NCBI RefSeq assembly: GCF_902506455.1
Contig: NZ_LR733844.1
Coordinates: forward strand, 3,498,759-3,562,758
Length of the DNA stretch: 64,000 nt
Origin: Sphingomonas sp. 8AM
GTDB lineage: Bacteria > Pseudomonadota > Alphaproteobacteria > Sphingomonadales > Sphingomonadaceae
Reading direction: 5' to 3'
Shown here: piece by piece, positions 25,290 to 34,801 of the stretch
Position numbering within the stretch: the first letter of the stretch is position 1
How the letters are laid out: each line of letters opens with the position of its first letter
Notes under the pieces: generated by a model
What the model was told of the DNA's origin: nothing
What the model saw: only the letters and a program-made list of their open reading frames with translations
Databases searched by the model: none
Program-made: the position numbers and the translations under genes

Positions 25290-26072
25290 TCAGCGGCCCT
25301 CGAACACCGGCTGGCGCTTCTCGACGAACGCGCGCACCGCCTCGGCGAAGTCGCGGGTGTGGCCGGCGCGGGTCTGGTTCTCGCGCTCGACCGCCAGCGA
25401 CTGGTCAAGGTCGAGCGACAGCGCGGCGGCGACCTGCTTTCGGATCATCCCGATAGCGACGGACGGCCCGGCCGCGAGCTTTGCGGCGAGCTGCTGCGTT
25501 TGCCCGAGCACCTGCGCATCGTCGACGACGCGCGTCACCAGCCCGGCGGCGAGCGCTTCCTCGGCCGACACGCGCTCGCCGAGCAGCGCCATCTCCAGCG
25601 CCCTGGTGCGCCCCGCCGCCTTGGCGACCAGCCACGTCGCCCCGGCGTCGGGGACCAGCCCGATGTTGACGAAGGCGAGCAGCACATAGGCCGAGCGCGC
25701 CATCACGCTGATATCGCCGAGCAACGCCAGCCCGAGCCCCGCGCCGACCGCCGGGCCGTTGATCGCGGTGAGGAACGGCACGTCGAGCGCGGCGATCTTG
25801 CGGACGAAGGGGTTGTAGCTGGTGTCGAGCGACTCGCCGAGATCGCGCGGCATCGGCGCGCCGCCGTCGCCGACCAGATCAGCGCCCGAGCAGAAGGCGC
25901 CGTCGGTGCCGGTCAGCACGATCGCGCGCGCGCCTTGCTCCAGCGCGACGTCGATCGCGGCCGTCAGCTCGGCGAAGACGCGCGGGGTGAGCGCGTTCAT
26001 CCGCGTGGGCCGGTCGATCGCGAGCGTCGCGACGCGATCGGTGAGGTCAAAGGTGATCGTCTCGTAGGTCAA
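25290..26072 (-). CDS. Enoyl-CoA hydratase/isomerase family protein
   Basis: A 260-residue crotonase-fold protein from TTG 26072, overlapping the mce stop by four bases. The oxyanion-hole blocks are [13 protein letters not shown] and [16 protein letters not shown]. In the [16 protein letters not shown] segment Asp replaces the usual catalytic Glu, as in PaaG-like isomerases. In this operon it probably handles an unsaturated acyl-CoA that feeds propionyl-CoA, but the substrate is not known. Confidence 0.9.
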   Translation of the reverse strand: MTYETITFDLTDRVATLAIDRPTRMNALTPRVFAELTAAIDVALEQGARAIVLTGTDGAFCSGADLVGDGGAPMPRDLGESLDTSYNPFVRKIAALDVPFLTAINGPAVGAGLGLALLGDISVMARSAYVLLAFVNIGLVPDAGATWLVAKAAGRTRALEMALLGERVSAEEALAAGLVTRVVDDAQVLGQTQQLAAKLAAGPSVAIGMIRKQVAAALSLDLDQSLAVERENQTRAGHTRDFAEAVRAFVEKRQPVFEGR

Positions 26073-26491
26073 TGCGCGCCCTCCTGCGGCGTTTCCATCA
26101 GTTCGACCAGCACGCCGCCCATGCCGCGCGGGTGGACGAAGACGATCGGCGTGCCATGCGCGCCAATGCGCGGTTCGCCTAGGATCGTCGCGCCTTTTGC
26201 GGTGAGGTCGGCGATGGCGGCGTGGATGTCGGGGACCTCGAAACAGACATGGTGCTGGCCGCCGGCGGGGTTCTTCTTGAGGAAGCCGGCGATCGGTGAC
26301 GTGTCGTCACAGGGTTCGATCAGCTCGATCTGCGTGTTGGGCGCGTCGATAAAGCACACCTTCACGCCCTGCGCAGGCAGGTCGAACGGCTCACCGATCG
26401 CCTCCGCGCCGAGCAGGGTGCGGTAGGTCTCGATCGCGCGGGCGATTGACGGCGTGGCGATGCCAACGTGGTTGAGGCGGCCAAGGGTCAT
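26069..26491 (-). CDS. mce: Methylmalonyl-CoA epimerase
   Basis: A 140-residue glyoxalase-fold protein from ATG 26491 (TLGRLNHVGIATPSIARAIETYR). The metal ligands are in LNHVGIA, GGQHHVCFEV and GGVLVELMETP, as in Mce. It converts (S)- to (R)-methylmalonyl-CoA between PccAB and the mutase. The 12-codon upstream extension (LRYARND) is read-through of the family-A repeat and is not part of the gene. Confidence 0.95.
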   Translation of the reverse strand: MTLGRLNHVGIATPSIARAIETYRTLLGAEAIGEPFDLPAQGVKVCFIDAPNTQIELIEPCDDTSPIAGFLKKNPAGGQHHVCFEVPDIHAAIADLTAKGATILGEPRIGAHGTPIVFVHPRGMGGVLVELMETPQEGAH

Positions 26492-26502
26492 CGCACCGTC
26501 TC

Positions 26503-26578
26503 CGTCATTGCGAGCGTAGCGAAGCAATCCAGTGTTCCGCGCGACGCCCTGGATTGCTTCGCTGCGCTCGCAATGACG
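26503..26578. repeat. Palindromic repeat, family A, left of the GIY-YIG gene
   Basis: Arms CGTCATTGCGAGCGTAGCG and CGCTGCGCTCGCAATGACG, 76 bases. It lies 12 bases upstream of the mce ATG and 22 bases after the GIY-YIG stop. Confidence 0.92.
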
Positions 26579-26599
26579 GATCGGATATGTGTCATGTCG

Positions 26600-26893
26600 T
26601 TATCCATGGGCGATCTGTTCGTAGAGGTCGTGCCATTGCGGGTTCATCGCTTCGATCAACGCCATCTTCTTTGCGCGAGAACCGTTCTTGATTTGCTTCT
26701 CGCGGGCGATCGCCGCATCCATCGTGTCGGCGAACTCAAACCAGACCAGCAGCTTGCAGCCGTATTGTTGCGTGAAGCCTTCCACCACGCCTTCACGATG
26801 CTGCCACACGCGTTGCGCGAGGTTCGACGTGACGCCGGCGTAGAGCGTGCCATTGCGTCGACTGGCCATGATGTAGACCGCCGGCTGCTTCAC
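26600..26893 (-). CDS. Free-standing GIY-YIG nuclease-like protein
   Basis: A 97-residue single-domain protein from GTG 26893. The GIY-YIG core is AVYIMASRRNGTLYAGVTSN, with LAQRVWQHREG (catalytic Arg region) and DAAIAREKQIKNGSRAKKMALIE at the end. This is the COG2827-like group: short, of unknown role, often many per genome. It is flanked on both sides by family-A repeats within 30 bases and interrupts the pccB-mce order, which suggests it entered as a unit. Confidence 0.9.
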   Translation of the reverse strand: MKQPAVYIMASRRNGTLYAGVTSNLAQRVWQHREGVVEGFTQQYGCKLLVWFEFADTMDAAIAREKQIKNGSRAKKMALIEAMNPQWHDLYEQIAHG

Positions 26894-26903
26894 GCCGCCA
26901 TCT

Positions 26904-26991
26904 CGTCATGGCGAGCGCAGCGACGCCATTCAGTGTTCCGCACAACGCCCTGGATTGCTTCCCCCGGCTCAAGGCCGGGGTCGCAGTGACG
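26904..26991. repeat. Palindromic repeat, family A (degenerate), right of the GIY-YIG gene
   Basis: Begins CGTCATGGCGAGCGCAGCG and ends GTCGCAGTGACG, with the right arm partly replaced by the palindrome CCCCCGGCTCAAGGCCGGGG. It lies between the GIY-YIG start and the pccB stop. Together with the 26503 copy it brackets the GIY-YIG gene. Confidence 0.82.
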
Positions 26992-26998
26992 GAGGGGA

Positions 26999-28525
26999 TC
27001 ACAGCGGAATGTTGTCATGCTTCTTCCACGGATTCTCCAGCGCCTTGTTGCGCAGCTTGCGCAGGCCGAGCGCGATGCGGCGGCGGGTGGAATGGGGCTG
27101 GATCACTTCGTCGATGAAGCCCTTGCTCGCCGCGACGAAGGGATTGGCGAAGCGTGCTTCATATTCGGCGGTGCGCTCGGCGATCTCCTCCGGCGTGCGG
27201 CCGCGGAAGATGATCTCGACCGCGCCCTTCGCGCCCATCACCGCGATCTCGGCGGTTGGCCACGCATAGTTCAGATCGCCGCGCAAGTGCTTGGAGGCCA
27301 TGACGTCATACGCGCCGCCATAGGCCTTGCGGGTGATGACGGTGATCTTGGGCACGGTCGCCTCGGCATAGGCGAACAGCAGTTTCGCACCGTGCTTGAT
27401 GATGCCGTTATGCTCCTGCGCGGTGCCGGGCAGGAAGCCGGGTACGTCGACGAAAGTAACGATCGGGATCTCGAACGCGTCGCAGAACCGCACGAAGCGC
27501 GCTGCCTTGCGGCTCGAATTGATGTCGAGAACGCCGGCCAGCACCATCGGCTGGTTGGCGACGAAGCCGACGGTGCGCCCTTCGATGCGTCCGAAGCCGC
27601 AGATGATGTTGCCGCCATGCGCGGGCTGGATCTCGAAGAAATCGCCCTCGTCGACGACCTTCGCGAGCAGCTCGTGCATGTCATAGGGCTGGTTGGCCTT
27701 CGCGGGGATCAGCGTGTCGAGCCCGTGCTCGGCGCGGTCCCACGGATCGTCGGTCGGGCGCTCGGGCACGCCCTCGCGGTTCGAGGACGGCAGGAAGTCG
27801 ATGAAGTCGCGCGCCGCCAGCAACGCCTCGATGTCATTTTCGAAGGCGACATCGGCGACGCTGGTCTTCGTGGTGTGCGTCACTGCGCCACCCAGCGCCT
27901 CCTGCGTGACGACCTCGTTGGTCACGGTCTTCACGACATCGGGGCCGGTGACGAACATGTAGCTCGAATCCTTCACCATGAAGATGAAGTCGGTCATCGC
28001 CGGCGAATAGACCGCCCCGCCCGCGCACGGCCCCATGATGAGGCTGAGCTGCGGCACGACGCCGCTCGCCAGCACGTTGCGCTGGAACACCTCGGCATAG
28101 CCGCCGAGCGACGCGACGCCCTCCTGGATGCGCGCGCCGCCCGAATCGTTGAGGCCGATGACGGGGGCGCCGACCTTCAGCGCCATGTCCATGATCTTGC
28201 AGATCTTCTGTGCGTGACGTTCGGAGAGCGAGCCGCCGAAGACGGTGAAATCCTGCGAAAAGACGAACACCAGCCGCCCGTTGATCGTCCCCGATCCGGT
28301 GACGACGCCGTCGCCGGGTACGATCTGATCCTGCATTCCGAAATCAGTGCAATTGTGCTCGACGAACATATCGAGCTCCTCGAAGCTGCCTTCGTCGAGC
28401 AACACATCGAGCCGCTCGCGCGCGGTCAGCTTGCCCTTGGCGTGCTGCGCATCGACGCGCTTCTGCCCGCCACCGGCGCGCGCCGCGGCGCGGCGGTTCT
28501 CGAGTTCGGCGATCGTCGATGACAT
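26999..28525 (-). CDS. pccB: Propionyl-CoA carboxylase beta subunit
   Basis: A 508-residue carboxyltransferase from ATG 28525, behind GGGAGAG. The acyl-CoA and biotin sites are marked by [43 protein letters not shown] and [24 protein letters not shown]. It moves CO2 from PccA biotin to propionyl-CoA, giving (S)-methylmalonyl-CoA. A longer open frame to 29980 is antisense to the regulator and is not coding. It is divergent from pccR and heads the propionate block, which continues beyond the inserted GIY-YIG unit. Confidence 0.97.
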   Translation of the reverse strand: MSSTIAELENRRAAARAGGGQKRVDAQHAKGKLTARERLDVLLDEGSFEELDMFVEHNCTDFGMQDQIVPGDGVVTGSGTINGRLVFVFSQDFTVFGGSLSERHAQKICKIMDMALKVGAPVIGLNDSGGARIQEGVASLGGYAEVFQRNVLASGVVPQLSLIMGPCAGGAVYSPAMTDFIFMVKDSSYMFVTGPDVVKTVTNEVVTQEALGGAVTHTTKTSVADVAFENDIEALLAARDFIDFLPSSNREGVPERPTDDPWDRAEHGLDTLIPAKANQPYDMHELLAKVVDEGDFFEIQPAHGGNIICGFGRIEGRTVGFVANQPMVLAGVLDINSSRKAARFVRFCDAFEIPIVTFVDVPGFLPGTAQEHNGIIKHGAKLLFAYAEATVPKITVITRKAYGGAYDVMASKHLRGDLNYAWPTAEIAVMGAKGAVEIIFRGRTPEEIAERTAEYEARFANPFVAASKGFIDEVIQPHSTRRRIALGLRKLRNKALENPWKKHDNIPL

Positions 28526-28593
28526 CTTTCTCTCCCGGACGCGGACGGCGTTGTGCCCGGCGCGCGGCGGCGGGGCAAATGTGAAGTTGTGAA

Positions 28594-28617
28594 CTTGCGA
28601 AGGGCATCCTTGCAAAC
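28594..28617. promoter_or_regulatory. Candidate PccR operator
   Basis: Two direct copies, CTTGCGAAG (28594-28602) and CTTGCAAAC (28609-28617), lie 15 bases apart, about 70 bases upstream of pccB. PccR/RamB-type regulators are known to bind TTTGCAAA-like repeats, so this is a reasonable site for the adjacent regulator. Inference from motif and position. Confidence 0.45.
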
Positions 28618-28620
28618 GCC

Positions 28621-28753
28621 CGTCGCTCCTGCGTAGGCAGGAGCCTATGGCTGTCGATTGCTCGTGGATTATCGACACATTCGCCGCGCCGAGTGTGTCC
28701 GAGCGGGCGCGGCACGATACAGACATGGGCCCCTGCCTTCGCAGGGGCGACGG
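28621..28753. repeat. Long palindromic repeat, family D
   Basis: A 133-base element that begins CGTCGCTCCTGCGTAGGCAG and GAGCCTATGGCTG and ends CATGGGCCCCTGCCTTCGCA plus GGGGCGACGG. The second copy is at 34802. It fills most of the pccB-pccR divergent region, between the operator-like repeats and the pccR start. Confidence 0.8.
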
Positions 28754-28792
28754 TGGCCTTCGCGACGGTGGCGTGCGCAGGAGCGACGGGAA

Positions 28793-30154
28793 GTGAAGGC
28801 GCGTCTCTACGCCGGGGCACAGTTGCGGGCGTTGCGGGCGGCGGCGCAGCTCAACCAGCGTGCGATGGCGGCGCGGCTGGGACTGTCGGTCAGCTACCTT
28901 TCGCAGCTCGAAAGCGACGAGCGCCCGCTGACCGCGGCGGTGAGCGCGGCACTGGCGCAGCATTTCCCCGCCGCGCTCGCCGACATCGAGGGCGCGGTAC
29001 CGGCGCGGCGGCTGGTGGCGTTGCGGGAGGCGCTCGCCGACCCGGTGGTGGCGCCGCTGCCGCCCGAAGAGATCGCGCAGCTGGCGGAGGAGCGCCCGGC
29101 GCTCGCCGACCGGCTGATCGCGCTCCACGCCGCCAAGCGCGCCGCCGAGGAACGCGTCGCGCTTGCCGAGGAGGCGCTGACCGCCGGGGTCGGCGCGCGC
29201 TTGCCGTGGGAGGCGGTGCGCGACTGGTTTCACGAATCGGGCAATTACATCGATCCGCTCGACCGCGCCGCCGAGGGGTGGGCGCAGGCGTATGGCGCGG
29301 CGGCGATCGAGGACGCGCTGGCCGCACACGGCGTGACGCTGGCCGCCGAGGCGCAGGAGGATGCCCCGCTCGCGCGCTTCGACGGCGGGGTGCTGCGGCT
29401 CAACGCCGCGCTGCCGCCGGAAAGCCGCCGCTTCCTGATCGCGCACCGCGTTGCCGCACTCGCCTTCGCCACGCCGATCGCGGCGATCGTCGCCGGCTCC
29501 GGGCTGGCGCAGCCCGAGGCACGGCGGCTGCTTGCGATCGGGCTCGCCAATTACGCGGCGGGGGCAATGCTGATGCCCTATCACGCGTTCCGCGAGGCGG
29601 CGCGCGCGCTGCGCCACGACATCGACCGGCTGTCGCGGCGGTTCGGCACCAGCTTCGAACAGGCGTGCCACCGGCTTTCGACGCTGCAACGCCCCGGCGC
29701 AGCGGGCATCCCCTTCTATTTCTGTCGGGTCGACATGGCGGGCAACATCACCAAGCGCCATTCCGCCACGCGGCTGCAATTCGCCCGCTTCGGCGGTGCC
29801 TGCCCGCTGTGGCACGTCCATGAAGCGGTCGCGATCCCCGACCGCATCCTCGTGCAACATGCCGAGACGCCGGACGGCGTGCGCTACGTCTCGATGGCCA
29901 AGGGGCTGGTCAAGCCGTCGGGCCGCTACGCGCGCGCGCCACGCCGCTATGCCGTCGCGCTGGGGTGCGAGGCGGCGCATGCTGCCGACTTCGTCTATGC
30001 CGATGCGGTCGACCTGCGCGCGGCTACCCCGATCGGGATCAGTTGCCGGCTTTGTCCGCGATCGGATTGTGACCAGCGCGCCTTTCCGCCCACCGACCGC
30101 GCGATCGCGGTTGAGGCCGACGTTCGCGGGGTCGTTCCCTATCGGGTCATCTAG
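28793..30154 (+). CDS. pccR: PccR-type short-chain acyl-CoA regulator (XRE HTH + IrrE-like + zinc-binding C-terminus)
   Basis: A 453-residue protein from GTG 28793, behind GGAG. Residues 5-60 are an XRE helix-turn-helix ([28 protein letters not shown]). The middle contains a metallopeptidase-like IrrE/ImmA region ([43 protein letters not shown]). The C-terminal domain has paired Cys ([12 protein letters not shown]) as in the short-chain fatty acyl transcriptional regulator family. Homologues (PccR, RamB) sense the acyl-CoA state and control propionyl-CoA carboxylase or glyoxylate genes. The divergent position to pccB supports that role. Upstream in-frame codons are repeat read-through. Confidence 0.9.
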   Translation: MKARLYAGAQLRALRAAAQLNQRAMAARLGLSVSYLSQLESDERPLTAAVSAALAQHFPAALADIEGAVPARRLVALREALADPVVAPLPPEEIAQLAEERPALADRLIALHAAKRAAEERVALAEEALTAGVGARLPWEAVRDWFHESGNYIDPLDRAAEGWAQAYGAAAIEDALAAHGVTLAAEAQEDAPLARFDGGVLRLNAALPPESRRFLIAHRVAALAFATPIAAIVAGSGLAQPEARRLLAIGLANYAAGAMLMPYHAFREAARALRHDIDRLSRRFGTSFEQACHRLSTLQRPGAAGIPFYFCRVDMAGNITKRHSATRLQFARFGGACPLWHVHEAVAIPDRILVQHAETPDGVRYVSMAKGLVKPSGRYARAPRRYAVALGCEAAHAADFVYADAVDLRAATPIGISCRLCPRSDCDQRAFPPTDRAIAVEADVRGVVPYRVI

Positions 30155-30237
30155 AGCGGGTTACGCACTTAACGCGACCTAAAGCTGTCGTCGTTAATCG
30201 TGCCACGACTCAAGACGAGTCCGTGAAGGCGGTGGAA

Positions 30238-32100
30238 ATGAAAAATCTGGCGATCGGCCGCAAACTATTGCTCGCTTTCGGCATCCTTGCGCTCGCGCTG
30301 GTGGCAATGGCCGGCATGTCGCTGTGGACGCAGGGCAAGCTGAACCACGCGACCGAGGTGCTGGGCAAGGAGCGTCGCGACAAGCTGGTCGCGATCGCCA
30401 CGATCAACACCGCCACCTCGGATTATCGCATCGCCGAGGCGACCGTGATCCTGTCGGTCGAGCCCGACAAGATCAGCCAGGCCGGCCGCACCGCCGACGC
30501 GCAGATCGCCCTGATCGACAAGAACCTCGTGTTCCTTGACAAGGCGCTGACCAATCCGAAGGCGCGCGCGTCGGTAACGCGCTTTCGGACCCTGTGGACC
30601 GCGTTCATCCAGCGCTCCGACGTCACGCGCCGGCTGGGCGAGGCCAATCGCAACGAAGAGGCGATGCAAACCTTCCGGGCCAGCCAGTCGTTGTTCGATC
30701 GCGCCAATGCCGAGGCCGCGACATCGCAGGACATTCAGGTCAGCCTGATGGACAAGGAGATGGAAAAGGCGCGAACGCTCTACGCCTTCTCGCGCGCGAC
30801 GGCGGTGGGGCTGGTGCTCGCGGCGCTGGCGCTCGCCGGGGTGCTGCTCACCGCGTTGATCCGGGGCATCGCCACCCCGATCAAGGCGATGACGGAGGCG
30901 CTGGGCAAGCTGGCGGCAGGCGACCTGAACGCCCAGGTCGCGGTCGACGAGCGCGCCGACGAGGTCGGGCAGCTGGCCAAGGTGATGGTGCAGTTCCGCA
31001 ACCAGCTCGCCGCCGCCGAGCGCGCCAAGGAAGAGCAGACCGCGCTGATCGTCGACAATATCGGCCGCGGGCTGAGCGCGCTGGCGCAGGGCGACCTGAC
31101 CGCGCGGATCGATGCCGAGCTGACCGGGCCGTTCGCCAAGCTGAAGAGCGACTTTAACGGCGCGATGACCGCGGTGTCGGCAGCCATGGCGGCAGTATCG
31201 ACCAGCGCGACCGGGATCACCAATGGCGCCAACGACATCCGGCAAGCGTCCGACGACCTGTCGCAGCGCACCGAGCAGCAGGCCGCCTCGCTGGAGGAAA
31301 CCGCCGCGGCAATGCACGAGATCACGACGACGGTGAAGGAAACCGCCGAAACCGCGTCGCGCGCCGATGCCGTGGTGGTCGAGACGCGCCGCGATGCCGA
31401 GGCGTCGGGCGACGTGGTGCGCCGCGCGGTCGAGGCGATGAACGGCATCGAGCGCTCGTCGAGCGAGATCAGCGAGATCATCGCGGTGATCGACGGCATC
31501 GCGTTCCAGACCAACCTGCTGGCGCTCAACGCGGGTGTCGAGGCGGCGCGCGCCGGCGATGCGGGCAAGGGCTTCGCCGTGGTCGCCAGCGAGGTGCGCG
31601 CGCTGGCGCAGCGCTCGGCCGACGCCGCCAAGGACGTCAAGACCAAGATCAACGCCTCGTCTGAGCAGGTCGATCTCGGCGTGGAGCTGGTGGCCGAAGC
31701 GGGCGCGGCGTTGCAGCGGATCACGTCGCGGATCGGCGAGATCAGCACGCTCGTCGGCACCATCGCTTCGGCTGCCGAGCAACAGGCGACGGGCCTGCAA
31801 CAGGTCAACACCGCTGTCTCCGAGATGGACGGGGTGACGCAGCAGAACGCCGCGATGGTCGAGGAAGCGACCGCGGCGGCGCGCAGCCTGGTCGACGAAA
31901 CCGACGTGATGGCGCGTGAGGTCGGGCGGTTCCGCCTGGCGGCAGGGGCGACGGGAGCAACGGGCCACATCACGCCCCCTGCCTCGCCGGTCCACCAGTT
32001 GCAGGCGCGCGCGGCGCAGGCCGGCGCCCGGATCGCCGCCAGCGCGCGGAGCCGCGGCGCGGCGGCGGTGGCGGTACAGGGCGACTGGTCGGAGTTCTGA
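30238..32100 (+). CDS. Methyl-accepting chemotaxis protein
   Basis: A 620-residue chemoreceptor from ATG 30238 with AAGGCGGTGG upstream; GTG 30223 is an alternative. TM1 is LLLAFGILALALVAMAGMS, then a helical periplasmic ligand domain to about residue 180 (four-helix-bundle type), TM2 (VGLVLAALALAGVLLTALI), HAMP, and the cytoplasmic helical hairpin whose tip reads IAFQTNLLALNAGVEAARAG. It ends GDWSEF and has no NWETF-type CheR pentapeptide. The ligand is unknown; no che genes are adjacent. Confidence 0.95.
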   Translation: MKNLAIGRKLLLAFGILALALVAMAGMSLWTQGKLNHATEVLGKERRDKLVAIATINTATSDYRIAEATVILSVEPDKISQAGRTADAQIALIDKNLVFLDKALTNPKARASVTRFRTLWTAFIQRSDVTRRLGEANRNEEAMQTFRASQSLFDRANAEAATSQDIQVSLMDKEMEKARTLYAFSRATAVGLVLAALALAGVLLTALIRGIATPIKAMTEALGKLAAGDLNAQVAVDERADEVGQLAKVMVQFRNQLAAAERAKEEQTALIVDNIGRGLSALAQGDLTARIDAELTGPFAKLKSDFNGAMTAVSAAMAAVSTSATGITNGANDIRQASDDLSQRTEQQAASLEETAAAMHEITTTVKETAETASRADAVVVETRRDAEASGDVVRRAVEAMNGIERSSSEISEIIAVIDGIAFQTNLLALNAGVEAARAGDAGKGFAVVASEVRALAQRSADAAKDVKTKINASSEQVDLGVELVAEAGAALQRITSRIGEISTLVGTIASAAEQQATGLQQVNTAVSEMDGVTQQNAAMVEEATAAARSLVDETDVMAREVGRFRLAAGATGATGHITPPASPVHQLQARAAQAGARIAASARSRGAAAVAVQGDWSEF

Positions 32101-32199
32101 ACCGACGTCGCCTGACCCCCGGCTTACCTTCGGCCTACCGAAGCGGAGCCGGCGCCCCAGTTCTTCTGGCTGGCGGCTCAGGTGAAGAACGCCAACGAT

Positions 32200-32276
32200 C
32201 GTCGTTGCGAGCGTAGCGAAGCAAGCCAGGGCATCCTGATCCGGCTCTGGGTTGCTTTGCTACGCTCGCAATGACG
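32200..32276. repeat. Palindromic repeat, family A
   Basis: Arms CGTCGTTGCGAGCGTAGCG and CTACGCTCGCAATGACG; lies between two convergent genes (chemoreceptor and amidohydrolase). Confidence 0.9.
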
Positions 32277-32314
32277 GATCAATTTTCCGCCATCACGCAC
32301 CTTCGAGCCGCGGA

Positions 32315-32351
32315 GAAGAACCGGGACCCCGGATCAAGTCCGGGGCGACGG
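32315..32351. repeat. Half element of palindromic family C
   Basis: GACCCCGGATCAAGTCCGGG with a trailing GCGACGG, inner arms CCCCGGA/TCCGGGG at 32327-32333 and 32339-32345. It lies 25 bases from the amidohydrolase stop. Confidence 0.75.
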
Positions 32352-32375
32352 CTACGGTCGGGCTGCGACGATAGC

Positions 32376-34058
32376 CTACTTCCGCTCCCACGCCCGTGTG
32401 CCGCCGATCCACGTTTCCAGCACCTTGGTCCGGCGCAGGTCCGCCGGCGTCGCGGTCATCGGATCGCGGTCGAGCAGCAGGAAGTCGGCGCGCTGCCCCG
32501 GTGCGAGCGTCCCGAACTTCTGCTCGGCGAACCCGGCGTAGCTCGCACCGCCCGTGTACGCCCACCACGCCTGTTCGCGTGACACCGCCTGTTCGGGATG
32601 CCAGCCGCCGACCGGCTGACCCTCGGCATCGGTGCGCGTGAACGCCGCCGCCCAGCCCGCCCACGGATCGGGCTTCTCGACCGGTGCGTCGGAGCCGAAT
32701 GCGAGCGTCGCGCCGTCGTCGAGCAGCGTCTTCCACGCATAGGCGCCCGTCAGCCGCGCTTGCCCGAGCCGTGCCTCCGCCATCACGCGGTCGCTGGTCT
32801 GGTGGGTCGGCTGCATCGAGGCGACGATGTGGTATTTGCCGAACGCCGCCATATCGACCGGATCGACGATCTGCGCATGTTCGATCCGCCAGCGCCGGTC
32901 GCCCTTGTACGTCTCGGACAGTTCGGCAATCGCATCGAGGACCTGCTTGTCGGCGCGGTCGCCGATCGCATGGACCGCGACCTGATAGCCGTCCATCGCG
33001 GCGCGGCTCATGATGTTCTGCAACTGGTCGTCGGCGAGGAAGCCGAGCCCGCGCTGCCCCGGCGCATCGGCGTAATCGGCCTTCAGCCACGCACCGCGCG
33101 ACCCCAGCGCGCCATCGGCATAGAGCTTGACCCCCTCCAGCCGCAAGCGGTCGTCGTACAGCCACGGCGTCGGGCCGGTGCCGCCGATCGTCACCGCATT
33201 GTCGATGCCGAGGCCATAGGACATGATGCGGACGCGCAAGGCGTTGATGTCCCCCATCCGGCGATAGGTCATCCAGTCGTCGACGCTGGTCCCCATGTCG
33301 GCGATCGCGGTGACGCCATAGCCGAGCAGGATCTGCTGCGCCTTGAGGAAAGCGGCGGTGCGGTCCTTGGGGCTGACCTTGGGGACGACGCGCCCGACCA
33401 GCTCCTTGGCGCGGTCGACCAGCACGCCGAGCGGCTTTTCGACGCGCCCGCCCGCCGGCGCAGCAGTGGCGGCGGTGACGCCCGCCAGCTTGAGCGCGGC
33501 GCTGTTCGCCCAGCCGGCATGGCCGTCGGCGCGCGCCAGCCACACCGGGCGGTCACCGACCACCGTGTCGAGATCGGCGGCGGTCGGAAAGCGCCCGAGT
33601 TGCCACACTTCCTGGTTCCAGCCACGCCCGATGATCCATTGCCGGTCCGGGTTGGCGCGCGCGTATTCCGCGATCTTCGCCTTTGCTTCGTCGAGCGAGC
33701 GCGTATCGGACAGATCTAGCGTCAGCGCCGCCAGCCCCAGCTCGATGACATGGCCGTGCGCGTCGATCATGCCGGGCACCAGCACGCGCCCCTTCATGTC
33801 GGCGCGCCAGTCGTAGCGGGGCCCCGGGTTCTTCTTGGTCGGCTTGGGCGGCTGCTCGTCGGGGGCGATCAGGCGGACGACCTTGCCCTGCGCGTCGATC
33901 ACCATCGCCTTGAAGCGCACCACCTGTCGGTCGCGGTTGAGCGTCAGGCCGTTGACGTTGTCGATCAGCGCGTCGGCACCTGCGGGCAGCGTCGTCGCAA
34001 GGCCGGCGAGCGCCGCCAGCGCGGCGGTGAGATGGCGTCGGTTCATGTCCGCTGCCAT
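32376..34058 (-). CDS. Exported amidohydrolase (YtcJ-like, amidohydrolase 3 family)
   Basis: A 560-residue protein with a signal peptide (TAALAALAGLATTLPAGADA). The metal site blocks of the amidohydrolase-3 family are present: VPGMIDAHGHVIELGLA, VKLYADGALGSRGAWL, VAVHAIGDRADKQVLDA, RIEHAQIV and LAFGSDAPVEKPDPW. It probably hydrolyses a C-N bond in an unknown substrate, in the periplasm. Start at ATG 34058 or ATG 34046. It is divergent from the DUF3298-like gene, with the two starts only 32 bases apart. Confidence 0.9.
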   Translation of the reverse strand: MAADMNRRHLTAALAALAGLATTLPAGADALIDNVNGLTLNRDRQVVRFKAMVIDAQGKVVRLIAPDEQPPKPTKKNPGPRYDWRADMKGRVLVPGMIDAHGHVIELGLAALTLDLSDTRSLDEAKAKIAEYARANPDRQWIIGRGWNQEVWQLGRFPTAADLDTVVGDRPVWLARADGHAGWANSAALKLAGVTAATAAPAGGRVEKPLGVLVDRAKELVGRVVPKVSPKDRTAAFLKAQQILLGYGVTAIADMGTSVDDWMTYRRMGDINALRVRIMSYGLGIDNAVTIGGTGPTPWLYDDRLRLEGVKLYADGALGSRGAWLKADYADAPGQRGLGFLADDQLQNIMSRAAMDGYQVAVHAIGDRADKQVLDAIAELSETYKGDRRWRIEHAQIVDPVDMAAFGKYHIVASMQPTHQTSDRVMAEARLGQARLTGAYAWKTLLDDGATLAFGSDAPVEKPDPWAGWAAAFTRTDAEGQPVGGWHPEQAVSREQAWWAYTGGASYAGFAEQKFGTLAPGQRADFLLLDRDPMTATPADLRRTKVLETWIGGTRAWERK

Positions 34059-34090
34059 ATGGAACCGGCATGGCTTTGGCGAGGGATGTC

Positions 34091-34801
34091 ATGCGGCGGG
34101 TAATGGGGTTGATCTTGCTGGCATTGGCGGTGCCGGCGGCGGCGCAGACGAAGGTGGCGGAGAAGACTGCCGCGCTCGATTTCTCCTACGCCTATCCCGC
34201 CGCCGCCGCGCGGATCGCGCCGCTGCGCCGCTGGCTGGAGGCGGATCGCGCGCGGCTGCGGACCCGCGCCGCCGGGCTGGCGGCCGAGGACCGCCGCGAC
34301 ACGGCGAAAAGCAAGTTTCCCTTCCACCGGCATGACGCCACGCGCGAATGGAAGGTGGTGACCGAGACGCCGCGCCTGCTGAGCCTGTCGGGCGAAAGCT
34401 ACAGCTTCACCGGCGGCGCGCATGGCAATACCGTGCTGGAACCGCTGGTGTGGGACAAGGCCACGGCGCGGCGGGTCGACCCGCGCGCGATGTTCGAGTC
34501 ACCGGCGGCGATGCAGCGCGTGCTCGGCGCGGGCTGGTGCGCGTGGCTGAAGGGTGAGCGGCGGCGGCGACTGGGGAATGATCCGGGTGCGGACGACATC
34601 TTCCCGTGCCCGCCGGTATCGGACCTGACGGTGCTGCCGGGTTCGACCCACCGCCGCGCGATCGACCGCATCGGGCTGGTCGCCGGGCAATATGTCGCGG
34701 GCTCCTATGCCGAGGGGATGTACGAGATGACGGTGCCGGTGACCCCGGCCGTGCTGGCGATCGTGCGGCCCGAGTGGCGCGGGGTGTTCGCGGCGGAGTG
34801 A
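34091..34801 (+). CDS. Secreted DUF4163/DUF3298-type protein
   Basis: A 236-residue protein from ATG 34091 (GAGGG upstream) with signal peptide MRRVMGLILLALAVPAAAQ. The body, ALDFSYAYPAAAARIAPL ... LSLSGESYSFTGGAHGNTVLEPLVWD ... FESPAAMQRVL, matches the PdaC/RsiV-like DUF3298 fold, in which GGAHG is the conserved motif. It has two Cys (AGWCAW, IFPCPP) that may form a disulfide. It is a possible envelope protein; no function is known. ATG 34070 is a less likely start. Confidence 0.85.
   Translation: MRRVMGLILLALAVPAAAQTKVAEKTAALDFSYAYPAAAARIAPLRRWLEADRARLRTRAAGLAAEDRRDTAKSKFPFHRHDATREWKVVTETPRLLSLSGESYSFTGGAHGNTVLEPLVWDKATARRVDPRAMFESPAAMQRVLGAGWCAWLKGERRRRLGNDPGADDIFPCPPVSDLTVLPGSTHRRAIDRIGLVAGQYVAGSYAEGMYEMTVPVTPAVLAIVRPEWRGVFAAE

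Noticed and set aside
23059..25689. 876-residue plus-strand ORF opposite methylmalonyl-CoA mutase
   Set aside because: Composition typical of an antisense shadow; the mutase on the other strand is complete and has all motifs.
26492..26527. Twelve extra residues (MLRYARND...) before mce
   Set aside because: They are translation of the family-A repeat; the ATG at 26491 matches the family start.
28526..29980. N-terminal extension of pccB to 993 residues
   Set aside because: The extra part is antisense to pccR and unlike any carboxylase; the ATG at 28525 has a good ribosome site and gives the normal length.
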